DNA of 34,487 bases from positions 1 through 34,487 of the forward strand of contig CAZEYT010000028.1 in the NCBI GenBank assembly GCA_964516295.1, written 5' to 3'. Positions 1-7,301 of the stretch are shown here, one piece after another (the stretch's first letter is position 1; every line of letters starts with the position of its first letter). Made by a program: the position numbers and the translations under genes. The DNA is from CAZEYT01 sp964516295 (GTDB lineage Bacteria > Verrucomicrobiota > Verrucomicrobiia > Chthoniobacterales > Terrimicrobiaceae). The notes beneath the pieces were generated by a model. The model saw nothing but the letters and a program-made list of their open reading frames with translations. It had not been told where the DNA came from and searched no databases.

Positions 1-420
1 CCCGCCGCCCTCGCTTAAGTCGCAATTCACCAAGCAGGTGAGGAGTACGTTTATCTGAACTAAGGCATGCATTGGATGTTGAATGAGTTGGTGAAGGGAC
101 AGAGGACCGGGTTCGTGCTCATCCGGGCGCTGGAGCCGGTGGTCGGAATCGACGCGATGAAAAAAGCCCGCGGCTTGGACGCTTTGCAGGCCCTTTGCTC
201 CGGTCCGGGAAAATTGAGCCGTGCCCTCGGGATCACGGGAGCCGATCACGGGAAAGATCTCTGCACGGATCCCAGGCAGGGATTCCACGCGGGGGCACCC
301 GGGAAAATTTCCACCTCCCCACGCATTGGGATCAGTCGGGACAAGGAGCGGCTTTGGCGGTTCTATGCAACCGGTAACACACACGTGAGTCGCGCGCCGT
401 CTCCCGGCCGTAAAAAATAA
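1..420 (+). pseudogene. Alkyladenine (3-methyladenine) DNA glycosylase, disrupted, 5' end outside window
   Basis: The product would be an Aag/MPG-family glycosylase that flips and excises alkylated purines. The open part from 67 gives 117 residues with family motifs in order: GMHWMLN (the Asn that contacts the flipped base), LIRALEP (conserved Arg), LCSGPGKLSRALGI, SPRIGI, and WRFYATGNTHVSR at the C-terminus. The same frame continues upstream as EEYVYLN, then TAA at 61-63 exactly where the family has the Tyr of YGMH. A further in-frame TAA lies at 16-18, and the stretch before about position 37 reads better in another frame, suggesting a frameshift too. Only the C-terminal half could be translated, and the catalytic Glu region upstream would be separated. 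A pseudogene is the simplest reading; assembly error is the alternative. Family assignment is firm, inactivation fairly firm. Confidence 0.75.
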
Positions 421-453
421 AAGACCGGGCGGGGGTTGAATCCCACCCGGTCT
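411..453 (-). terminator. Intrinsic terminator after the small lipoprotein
   Basis: On the minus strand, arms 442-453 and 422-433 form a 12-pair stem (one G-U) with an 8-base loop, followed by a U-rich run (complement of the A-rich 411-421). It begins 19 bases after the lipoprotein stop. On the plus strand the stem has a C-A mismatch and no U-run follows, so it acts mainly for minus-strand transcripts. Confidence 0.85.
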
Positions 454-472
454 AATCTGGAATCGGTTGTCC

Positions 473-592
473 TTATTTGGACGTTCCGATGCTGCTCGGA
501 GCCGGAGCCGGCTGCGGCTTGCTGGCGCAAGCGCCGAGGCTGAGCGCCGAGACGGCTACCGCTGCTACTGCGAAAAATTTAACGAATTTCAC
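473..592 (-). CDS. Small lipoprotein, 39 residues
   Basis: This short gene starts with GTG at 590-592. It has a strong ribosome site (AGGAGGGGG, about 9 bases upstream on the minus strand). The product has a basic start (KFVKFF), a hydrophobic Ala/Val/Leu stretch and a lipobox SLGAC at about residues 18-22, then a Lys/Pro/Ala tail ending SSIGTSK. Signal peptidase II cleavage would leave an 18-residue lipidated peptide, comparable in size to entericidin-like lipopeptides, but I see no specific family match. It lies 88 bases downstream of the L,D-transpeptidase on the same strand and just before an intrinsic terminator, so the two may share a transcript. The strong ribosome site, lipobox and terminator make it real; its role is unknown. 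Confidence 0.75.
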   Translation of the reverse strand: MKFVKFFAVAAVAVSALSLGACASKPQPAPAPSSIGTSK

Positions 593-680
593 GATGATTT
601 TCCCCCTCCTTTCCTGGCATGTTGCCGAGGCGACTCTGCCATGTCCGCAACGGCTGACAACAAGAATCCACAGCCATTTT

Positions 681-1160
681 TCAGGCGATGAAAACCGGGG
701 TTCCGGCCGGGACGCGGTCGAAAAGCTCGGCCACATCCGCATTTCGCAGCCGGACGCAACCGTGACTCGCCGGCGTGCCGATGGCGTCCTCCTGATTGGT
801 GCCGTGGATGTAGATATAACGGTCGCGGGTGTTTTGGTTGGCGGGTTCGAGTCCCTCGAGCCAAAGAATCCGGGTGAGAACATGGTCCTCCTCGCCCCCG
901 GGTTCGGCGAGTTCGCCGGTCGGTTGACGGGAGCGAAGAATGGCCCGCTCGGGAAGCCCGTCCCCAATTTTTTCCGCGATCCGGAACCGGCCGGTGGGAG
1001 TCCGGTAGCTCCCGGGTTCTGTGCCGAGGCCAAATTTTGAGGTCGAGACGGGCCAGGACTTGACCGATTGGCCATTCAAGAGAAGATCGAGGGTCTGCTC
1101 GGCCACGCTGACGTGGATCTCGAATCCGTTCGATTCCCGGGGTTGGTGGGCGGTGTCCAT
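681..1160 (-). CDS. L,D-transpeptidase (YkuD domain)
   Basis: YkuD-fold L,D-transpeptidases form 3-3 peptidoglycan cross-links or attach proteins to diaminopimelate, using an active-site cysteine. The 159-residue product has IHGTNQ with His119, then SHGCVRLRN with His133 and Cys135, matching the family signature. The domain begins near residue 12 and fills the protein. There is no signal peptide or LysM domain, which is unusual for a periplasmic enzyme; an unrecognised export route or an annotation start further upstream are possible. I chose ATG at 1158-1160 because GAGAG precedes it; an in-frame ATG at 1170-1172 would add four residues. It diverges from asd with 13 bases between starts. Other members of the family are carboxypeptidase-like, so the exact reaction is inferred. 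Confidence 0.88.
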   Translation of the reverse strand: MDTAHQPRESNGFEIHVSVAEQTLDLLLNGQSVKSWPVSTSKFGLGTEPGSYRTPTGRFRIAEKIGDGLPERAILRSRQPTGELAEPGGEEDHVLTRILWLEGLEPANQNTRDRYIYIHGTNQEDAIGTPASHGCVRLRNADVAELFDRVPAGTPVFIA

Positions 1161-1173
1161 TTTTTCTCTCATT

Positions 1174-2160
1174 ATGTCCAAATCCTTTCGAGTCGCAATC
1201 GTCGGGGCCTCCGGGGCCGTCGGCGTGGAAATGCTCCGAGTCATGGAGCGTCGCAACTTCCCCGTGGCGGATCTCCGCCTTCTGGCCTCGCCGCGTTCGG
1301 CCGGTCAGACCTTGGAATTCCGCGGCGAGTCGCACACGATCCAGCCGCTCGGGCTGAATTCGTTTGAGGGGATCGATGTGGCGCTCTTCAGTGCCGGCGG
1401 GTCGATTTCGAAGGAATTTGCGCCGGTCGCCGTTCGGTCCGGAGCGGTCGTCGTGGACAATTCTTCGGCCTTTCGCATGACCGATTACGTGCCGCTGGTG
1501 GTGCCGGAGATCAACGGGGCGGATGTCAAAAATCACGAGGGCATTATTGCGAACCCGAATTGCACCACGGCGATCACGCTCATGGCCCTGTATCCGCTTC
1601 ACAAGAAATTCCGGGTCAAGCGCATCTTCGCCTCGAGCTACCAAGCCGTTTCCGGGGCGGGGGCACGCGCCATTGAAGAGCTCCGCCAGCAGGTCGATGC
1701 CGTGGCCAAAAATCTCACACTCCACCGTGAGATTTTCCCGCATCAGATCGCGTTCAATGTCATCCCGCAGGTCGATTCGTTTTTGGAGACCGGCTATACG
1801 AGGGAAGAAATGAAGATGCAAAACGAGGGCCGTCGCATCATGCATCTGCCTACGTTCAAGGCGTCCGTCACCTGCGTGCGGGTGCCGGTTTATCGGGCTC
1901 ATTCGGTGGCGATCAGCGCGGAGTTTGAGCGTCCGGTCGGGTTGGGCGAAGCGGCCGAGGCCATTCGCACGGCGAGCGGGGTGCAATTGCAATCCGATTC
2001 CTACCCGATGCCCCTCGACGCCGCCGGGAAGGACGACTGCTTTGTGGGCCGGATGCGCCTCGACTGCGCGCTGGAAAACGGACTCGCTTTCTGGGTCTGT
2101 GGCGACCAACTCCTCAAGGGCGCGGCGCTCAACGCCATTCAGATCGCTGAACTTCTCTGA
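1174..2160 (+). CDS. asd: Aspartate-semialdehyde dehydrogenase
   Basis: This enzyme reduces aspartyl phosphate to aspartate semialdehyde with NADPH, the branch point to lysine/diaminopimelate, threonine and methionine. The 328-residue product has the Rossmann loop GASGAVG (11-17), the catalytic cysteine in NPNCTT (Cys130), SSYQAVSGAG around the active-site Gln157, and RVPVYRAHS with His243. Length is normal for the family. The start at 1174 gives the expected MSKSFRVAIVGASGAVG; the open frame reaches back to 1021 but that part is antisense to the transpeptidase gene. No clear ribosome site precedes the ATG. Its promoter must lie inside the divergent transpeptidase gene. Confidence 0.96.
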   Translation: MSKSFRVAIVGASGAVGVEMLRVMERRNFPVADLRLLASPRSAGQTLEFRGESHTIQPLGLNSFEGIDVALFSAGGSISKEFAPVAVRSGAVVVDNSSAFRMTDYVPLVVPEINGADVKNHEGIIANPNCTTAITLMALYPLHKKFRVKRIFASSYQAVSGAGARAIEELRQQVDAVAKNLTLHREIFPHQIAFNVIPQVDSFLETGYTREEMKMQNEGRRIMHLPTFKASVTCVRVPVYRAHSVAISAEFERPVGLGEAAEAIRTASGVQLQSDSYPMPLDAAGKDDCFVGRMRLDCALENGLAFWVCGDQLLKGAALNAIQIAELL

Positions 2161-2271
2161 TTCCGGGAAAAATCTCGGGAATCAGTTTCCGCCCGGCGCA
2201 CCCGCAGGCGGCCCGGCGCGGTCGCCGACGCCATCAATAGGAAACTGCGGGCTGTTCTGGATGATTTGATC

Positions 2272-2853
2272 TCACACGGAAACCATCTGGTCCACGGACT
2301 GGTAGCCGAACGCCGTCGCCATCGCCTCCGGGGAGCGGAAACCGCCAAGTTTGGCCACCCGGTTCAGGGCGCGGCGGTCGGGTTTTGGCGCCGTCGCATA
2401 AGCCTGCCCGAGTTCCATCTCGCGGATGTCGCGGCAGGCTTGGGGATTCGAAAAATCGGTGCCGCTGACAAACGACGGCGCATATTGGTTTTGCCCCCGC
2501 TGTTCCGCGGCGGTTTCCACGAACAGGGATCCAATCGCGGATGACTCGACCCCGGCGGTCGGAAGATCACCCTCCGGAAAAGCAGCAACCGGTGTCGTCT
2601 CCGCAGCGGGAGTCGCCGCCAGAGTCGCCGCGGCGGCGGGACTCGGAACCGGTGTTGTCTCGCTGGCAAAGCGAAATCGCGGCTTGCCGTCGCTCATCAA
2701 GGAAACCGCCAACGCTGCCGGCACGGCCATCGCGAGCGCTGCCCACAACAAATCCATCGTGGCCGGACCGATCCGGGCGCGATTATCGGGTTTCGGAGTG
2801 TCTGTGGCCTCGTTCACAAAAATCCGGGAGCCCCACCGTGGCGGCTCATACAT
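2272..2853 (-). CDS. Hypothetical membrane-anchored protein
   Basis: I do not recognise this 193-residue protein. The start at 2853 is supported by AAGG about six bases upstream. Residues about 1-32 are polar and basic, residues about 33-51 (from MDLLWAALAMAVPAALAV) form one membrane segment, and a long Ala/Pro/Thr-rich linker follows. The C-terminal 60 residues (from SGTDFSNPQACRDIREMELG) are more conserved-looking and end in a short helical region (GFRSPEAMATAFGYQSVDQM). This suggests a single-span protein with a small exported domain. It diverges from the permease gene at 2945, leaving 91 bases for both promoters. The reading frame is long and has natural codon use, so it is probably a real gene. 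Confidence 0.65.
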   Translation of the reverse strand: MYEPPRWGSRIFVNEATDTPKPDNRARIGPATMDLLWAALAMAVPAALAVSLMSDGKPRFRFASETTPVPSPAAAATLAATPAAETTPVAAFPEGDLPTAGVESSAIGSLFVETAAEQRGQNQYAPSFVSGTDFSNPQACRDIREMELGQAYATAPKPDRRALNRVAKLGGFRSPEAMATAFGYQSVDQMVSV

Positions 2854-2944
2854 CGCAACCTTATCGTTTTCTCCCGCTGTGCGAGGCAATTTGCGGGAGG
2901 GGCGGCGTTGCAATCCGCGCCCGAACCCGCTTCATTCGTCCCGG

Positions 2945-3868
2945 ATGTCATCGACGTGGTTCACGTTCAGCCTGCAGGATTTTTCCTATGCGTTCCTGAG
3001 TGTTCTGCTCGAAGGAGTGCCCTTCATCCTGCTCGGGACGCTCCTCTCCGGGTTCATCGACCAATTTTTACCCTCACGCACGATGGTGCGTTTCCTCCCA
3101 AAAAACGTTTTCCTCGGCGTGTGTCTCAGTGCGGGAATGGGAATGTTTTTCCCGATGTGCGAATGCGGGATTGTCCCGGTGATCCGGCGTCTGATTTCCA
3201 AGGGTTTGCCGGTCTCGAATGCCGTCGCTTACATGCTGGCCGCTCCCATCGTGAATCCCATCGTCGCGCTCAGCACCTACGCTGCGTTTCGCGGGCAGGC
3301 GGCGGCGGAGTTCACGATTCTGCGCCTGGGGCTCGGCTACTTTGTCGCGGTGCTCGTGGCGATGGCCGTTCATCAACTGGCCATCGCGACCGTCCTTCGA
3401 CGCCAGGTTCTGGAATCCGTGACGTTCGCGCCGGATACCGGTGGGACGCGCGGCGGTCCATTCCCCCGGCGGCTCCTCGCGGCCATCGAGAGCGGTGTGA
3501 AGGATTTTCTCGATGTCATGATTTACTTCGTTCTCGGCGTTGCCGTCGCCTCGATCTTCAGCACCGCGATCAACCAAGAGGTCATCCTGCCGCTGGCGCT
3601 CAATGACTGGACCGCCGTCGGCTCGATGATGACGCTGGCCGGAATTCTTTCGCTATGCAGCACGTCGGATGCCTTTATCGCCGCGACCTTCATTGCGTTT
3701 CCCGGCGTGGCGAAGCTCGCTTTCCTCGTGTTCGGGCCAATGATGGATCTCAAGCTCCTGTTCATTTATAGTGCGGTCTTCAACAAACGGTTCGTCGCCG
3801 GGTTGGCGGTCGGGTTGTTTGTTCTGATCGGGCTCCTCTGCGTGCGGTTGGCCTTTCTTGGACTATGA
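2945..3868 (+). CDS. Predicted permease (DUF318/COG0701 family)
   Basis: This is a polytopic inner-membrane protein of 307 residues in the family of B. subtilis YcgR/YraQ and ArsP-like permeases. About eight hydrophobic segments are visible, with the signature MFFPMCECGIVP (Cys72 and Cys74) and the repeat-type motif AAPIVNPIVAL after it. A second internal half carries LSLCSTSDAFIAA, typical of the inverted repeat in this family. The cysteines suggest a soft-metal or metal-thiol substrate, but none is established for this subgroup. It overlaps the next gene, a DUF1980 protein, by 4 bases (ATGA at 3865-3868); the two families occur together as a putative two-subunit permease. The open frame extends back to 2426, but that portion is antisense to the neighbouring gene. 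Confidence 0.88.
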   Translation: MSSTWFTFSLQDFSYAFLSVLLEGVPFILLGTLLSGFIDQFLPSRTMVRFLPKNVFLGVCLSAGMGMFFPMCECGIVPVIRRLISKGLPVSNAVAYMLAAPIVNPIVALSTYAAFRGQAAAEFTILRLGLGYFVAVLVAMAVHQLAIATVLRRQVLESVTFAPDTGGTRGGPFPRRLLAAIESGVKDFLDVMIYFVLGVAVASIFSTAINQEVILPLALNDWTAVGSMMTLAGILSLCSTSDAFIAATFIAFPGVAKLAFLVFGPMMDLKLLFIYSAVFNKRFVAGLAVGLFVLIGLLCVRLAFLGL

Positions 3869-4683
3869 ACAGCGTCGCATCTCGTTTTCTGGCCTCGGGG
3901 GTTCTCGTCGTCTGGGGCGTGGTGCTGGCCTATTTTCAAGTCTCGGGTCGTGTGGCGTCGTATTTGCATCCCGCGTTTCATCCCTGGACGTTTGCCTCGG
4001 GCCTCGTCCTGCTGCTGTTGGGTGTGGTGTTGATTTTTTCGGTTCCGTCCGCGGACCCGGAGGAGATGGAATCGACCGAAGAACACCCGCCGCTCCTCCG
4101 CCAGCTCTTTGGAGCCACCGTGCTGGTCGGGCCGATTCTCTTCGCCACGGCGGTGTCACCCAGTGAATTCGGAGCCACGGCGGTCCTCAATCGAGGCTTC
4201 GTGGAAAATGTCGCCGATCTCCCGGCTTTTACCCCTCCCATGGAGCCGCCGTTGCCCACGCTCGATGGATCCGTGGGTGAGGGGACGATGATGGATCCCG
4301 CCCTCTACCTCGGCAAAAATGAAAAAGGCCAGATCCGCGCGGAGACCGTCGATCTCCTCTACGCTGCCTCCGAGCCGACCATGCGCGAAGATTTTGATAA
4401 CAAGGAAGTCGAGGTCATCGGACAATTCCTTCCCGCCCGCACCGGCAACGCGCAGGGCGATCGATTTCACCTCATCCGCATGTTTGTCATGTGCTGCGCC
4501 GCCGATGCCCGGCCCGTCGCGGTGACCGTCCAAGCTCCGCCCGGCACGACCTTTCCCGAGATGTCATGGATCAAAGTCACCGGCCGCGCCACGTTCCCCA
4601 TCGAGGCCGGACGTCACACAGCCGTGATCGAAGCCGATGACATCATCGAGATCGACGCGCCGCCGGAGTCGTTTATTTATTGA
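3865..4683 (+). CDS. DUF1980 / TIGR03943-type permease partner (YcgQ-like)
   Basis: This 272-residue protein has hydrophobic segments at about 8-24, 42-60 and 80-98, followed by a soluble domain. The soluble part carries FHLIRMFVMCCAADARPVAV (vicinal Cys210-Cys211), the recognisable signature of DUF1980, and a C-terminal beta-rich stretch ending SFIY. It is encoded with a 4-base overlap after the DUF318 permease, the usual pairing, so the two probably form one membrane complex. The vicinal cysteines fit metal binding. Some comparative studies place this pair in zinc-responsive regulons, but I see no Zur-type operator here that I would defend. Transport substrate and direction are unknown. Confidence 0.85.
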   Translation: MNSVASRFLASGVLVVWGVVLAYFQVSGRVASYLHPAFHPWTFASGLVLLLLGVVLIFSVPSADPEEMESTEEHPPLLRQLFGATVLVGPILFATAVSPSEFGATAVLNRGFVENVADLPAFTPPMEPPLPTLDGSVGEGTMMDPALYLGKNEKGQIRAETVDLLYAASEPTMREDFDNKEVEVIGQFLPARTGNAQGDRFHLIRMFVMCCAADARPVAVTVQAPPGTTFPEMSWIKVTGRATFPIEAGRHTAVIEADDIIEIDAPPESFIY

Positions 4684-4685
4684 GC

Positions 4686-5825
4686 ATGATCCGCCGACTT
4701 CTCGCCGCCACCGCCGCGCTGCTTTGCCTTGTCCTGCCCGCCCAAGCCGAATTTCGCGGCGCATGGATTGCCAGCGTTCACAACATCAACTTCCCGTCGA
4801 AGTCCGGTCTTTCCGTTTCCGAGCAACAGGCCCAGGCCGCTCGTTTTCTGGATGCCGCCCGCGCTGCGGGACTCAACGCCATCCTTCTTCAGGTGCGACC
4901 GGAAAGCGATGCGCTCTACGAGTCCAAATTGGAGCCCGCAAGTCGCTACCTCACCGGCACGCAGGGGCGGGACCCCGGCTACGATCCGCTGGCATTTTTC
5001 ATCGCCGAGGGTCGCAAACGAGGCATCGCCGTCCATGCGTGGCTCAACCCCTACCGCGCCGCCGCCAATGTCTCGATGCCCCGCGCGGCAAACCACATCA
5101 GCTGCCGCCTCCCGCAGTTTGCTTACAAAATCGGCAGCGTGCTTTGGATGGATCCCGGTGCGCCGGAAGTCCAGCGGCACATCGTGGCCGTCGTGCGGGA
5201 TATCGTCCGCCGCTACGATGTCGCGGGCATTCATCTCGACGACTACTTTTATCCCTATCCGAAAAACGACGGCTCGATCACACCGTTCCCCGACAATGCC
5301 ACCTACGCCGCCTATCGTGCTCGGGGCGGAACTTTGGACAAGGCCGACTGGCGGCGGGATAACGTGAACACGCTCATCCGCGCCATCGGCGCTGCCGTTC
5401 GTGCGGAGAAGCCCGGTGTGGAGTTTGGCGTGAGCCCGTTCGGCATCTACACCCGCGGCGCTCCGGCGGACGTAAAAGCCGGGGTGGACCAATTTCACCA
5501 ACTTTACGCCGATCCGCTCAAATGGATGCGCGAGGGTTGGATCGACTACCTCGCCCCGCAACTGTATTGGGTCGAAAATGGCCCGCAGCGTTTCTCCTCG
5601 CTTCTTCGCTGGTGGCGGAGCTCGGAGCAGAATCCCCGCCGCGTTCCGATCTATCCCGGCATCGCCGTGGATCGCATGACATCCCATGGCTGGGACTCCT
5701 CCGAGATCGGCCGACAACTCGCCCTCGAACGCTCGATTCCCCCGGCCAGCGGATTCATCCTCTGGAACATCGCCGCCGTGTCGAAAAACACGAAAGGCGT
5801 CGTGCCGATCGTGCGCGGAAGGTGA
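4686..5825 (+). CDS. Secreted glycosyl hydrolase-like 10 (GHL10/YngK family)
   Basis: The 379-residue protein starts with a clear signal peptide (MIRRLLAATAALLCLVLPAQA), then EFRGAWIASVHNINFPS, the N-terminal hallmark of the GHL10 (formerly DUF187) TIM-barrel family. Further conserved blocks are LLQVRPESDALY, AWLNPYR, GIHLDDYFYPYP with an acidic pair, FGVSPFGIY and DYLAPQLYW. The family is thought to act on peptidoglycan-derived or other glycans in the envelope, but activity is poorly characterised. ATG at 4686 lies just after the DUF1980 stop (4681-4683); TTG at 4680 would overlap it, so transcription is likely shared. It ends three bases before the convergent cardiolipin synthase gene. Confidence 0.9.
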   Translation: MIRRLLAATAALLCLVLPAQAEFRGAWIASVHNINFPSKSGLSVSEQQAQAARFLDAARAAGLNAILLQVRPESDALYESKLEPASRYLTGTQGRDPGYDPLAFFIAEGRKRGIAVHAWLNPYRAAANVSMPRAANHISCRLPQFAYKIGSVLWMDPGAPEVQRHIVAVVRDIVRRYDVAGIHLDDYFYPYPKNDGSITPFPDNATYAAYRARGGTLDKADWRRDNVNTLIRAIGAAVRAEKPGVEFGVSPFGIYTRGAPADVKAGVDQFHQLYADPLKWMREGWIDYLAPQLYWVENGPQRFSSLLRWWRSSEQNPRRVPIYPGIAVDRMTSHGWDSSEIGRQLALERSIPPASGFILWNIAAVSKNTKGVVPIVRGR

Positions 5826-5828
5826 CGA

Positions 5829-7262
5829 TTACTGTTCCGGGCTTACCAGCGCCGCCGCCCGGCATTTGAGACGGAAAAGCAGCGGACCGTCTTCAAAGCG
5901 CCGTAGGTCCTCGGGTCGGCTTTTGTCGAAATCCGCCAAAAACATGTCCTCGACCGTCTTGGCAAATGCCCGGTCCTCCACCGCGGCGGAGAGTTCGAAG
6001 TTCAACATGAACGAGCGGTAGTCGAGGTTGATCGAGCCAACGATCGAGAACGCGTCATCCGCCAAGAGCACCTTCTGGTGCATGAATCCCGGTTGGTAGC
6101 GGTAAACTTTCACCCCCGCCGCCCGCAGCTTCGGATAGTAGGTGAACGACGACAGCCACGGCAGAAGGTGGTCCGCATTTTTGGGAAGAATAATCCGCAC
6201 ATCCACCCCGCGAAGGGCCGCGTGGCAGATGGCATAGAGCAGGGGACTTGACGGCACGAAATAAGGACTCGCCAGCCACAGCCGCTTCTTCACGTCCTGG
6301 ATCACCGACAGATAAACCGCCGCGCACACATTCCACTCCTCCGCCGGGCCCGAAGCCACGGGAAAAACAATCGCATTCGCACCCGGTACGGCGGCACTCG
6401 TGAGGCGGTAATCGGGCGGTGTTTTGGCCACATATGCCCAGTCTTCGAGGAATGACATTTGGAAGCCCGCCACGGCCGGACCTTCAATGCGCATATGAGT
6501 GTCCCGCCAGGATTCAAACTGGCGGCTTGGTCCGCAGTATTCATCCCCGACATTCAGACCTCCGACAAAAGCGACCTTTCCGTCGGCGATGACCAGCTTC
6601 CGGTGGTTGCGAAAATTGATCTGAAAGCGCGTGCCGTGTTGGCGATTCGTCACAAACGGCCGGATGTCCACGCCTTCTTGAACGAGCCGCGCCGTCCAAT
6701 CCCGCGGCAGGTTCTTCGAGCCGATCCCGTCGAAGAGCACCCGGCACTTCACCCCGCGCCGCGCCGCAGCCACGAGACGCTCCGCCAGCGCCCGCCCGAT
6801 TTTGTCATTCCGCAGGATGAAAAACTGGACCCACACCGATTCGGTCGCGCCATCGATGGCTTCGAAAATCGCGTCGAATGTTGCCTTTCCATCCACGAGC
6901 AATCGCACCGCATTCCCACCCGTCGCAACGAGTCGTGAGAGTTTCCGGGCCACCGCCGCCCCGTCCGCGCAGACTGGCGACACCTCCGCGCCGTAGCCTT
7001 CCAAATGCCGCACGGTGGACCGCAGCGCCTCGGTCAGCACGGGATCTTTGCCATCCACCGCCCGCGCGTATCCGGAAAATCGCGATTCGCCGAAAATCAG
7101 AAACAGCGGGATTGCCACGATGGGAAAAACAACCAGCGCGATGCACCAGCCGATGGACGACTGCGGGGTCCGCGCGATCAGGATGGCCCGGAAAGCGAGA
7201 AGGATGGCAACGATTTCCAGACCGATCGTTGCGGCTGCATAGACAAAGGCGAGATGTTCCAC
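5829..7262 (-). CDS. cls: Cardiolipin synthase (phospholipase D superfamily)
   Basis: Cardiolipin synthases of this type condense two phosphatidylglycerol molecules at the inner membrane. The 477-residue product has two N-terminal membrane segments (about 5-28 and 38-58, PLDc_N region), and two HKD motifs: NFRNHRKLVIADGK (His220, Lys222, Asp227) followed by GGLNVGDEY, and FMHQKVLLADD (His395, Lys397, Asp402) followed by GSINLDYRS. Size and order match bacterial Cls. The start codon is GTG at 7260-7262. The gene lies 39 bases downstream of the adenylate-forming ligase on the same strand and is convergent with the GHL10 gene. A related phosphatidyltransferase specificity cannot be excluded, but cardiolipin synthesis is the usual role. 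Confidence 0.93.
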   Translation of the reverse strand: MEHLAFVYAAATIGLEIVAILLAFRAILIARTPQSSIGWCIALVVFPIVAIPLFLIFGESRFSGYARAVDGKDPVLTEALRSTVRHLEGYGAEVSPVCADGAAVARKLSRLVATGGNAVRLLVDGKATFDAIFEAIDGATESVWVQFFILRNDKIGRALAERLVAAARRGVKCRVLFDGIGSKNLPRDWTARLVQEGVDIRPFVTNRQHGTRFQINFRNHRKLVIADGKVAFVGGLNVGDEYCGPSRQFESWRDTHMRIEGPAVAGFQMSFLEDWAYVAKTPPDYRLTSAAVPGANAIVFPVASGPAEEWNVCAAVYLSVIQDVKKRLWLASPYFVPSSPLLYAICHAALRGVDVRIILPKNADHLLPWLSSFTYYPKLRAAGVKVYRYQPGFMHQKVLLADDAFSIVGSINLDYRSFMLNFELSAAVEDRAFAKTVEDMFLADFDKSRPEDLRRFEDGPLLFRLKCRAAALVSPEQ

Positions 7263-7301
7263 CGCGCGGAATTCTGGCCGTTCCCCGCGGATGGGGAAAG
7301 T

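Noticed and set aside
589..2109. 506-codon open frame on the minus strand
   Set aside because: It is antisense to asd and contains the transpeptidase in another frame; arginine/proline-rich composition typical of a shadow in GC-rich DNA.
2161..2190. Terminator after asd
   Set aside because: Only a 5-pair perfect stem with no T-run.
2426..2944. N-terminal extension of the permease
   Set aside because: It is antisense to the 2272-2853 gene and lacks membrane segments; the family begins at MSSTWFTFSL.
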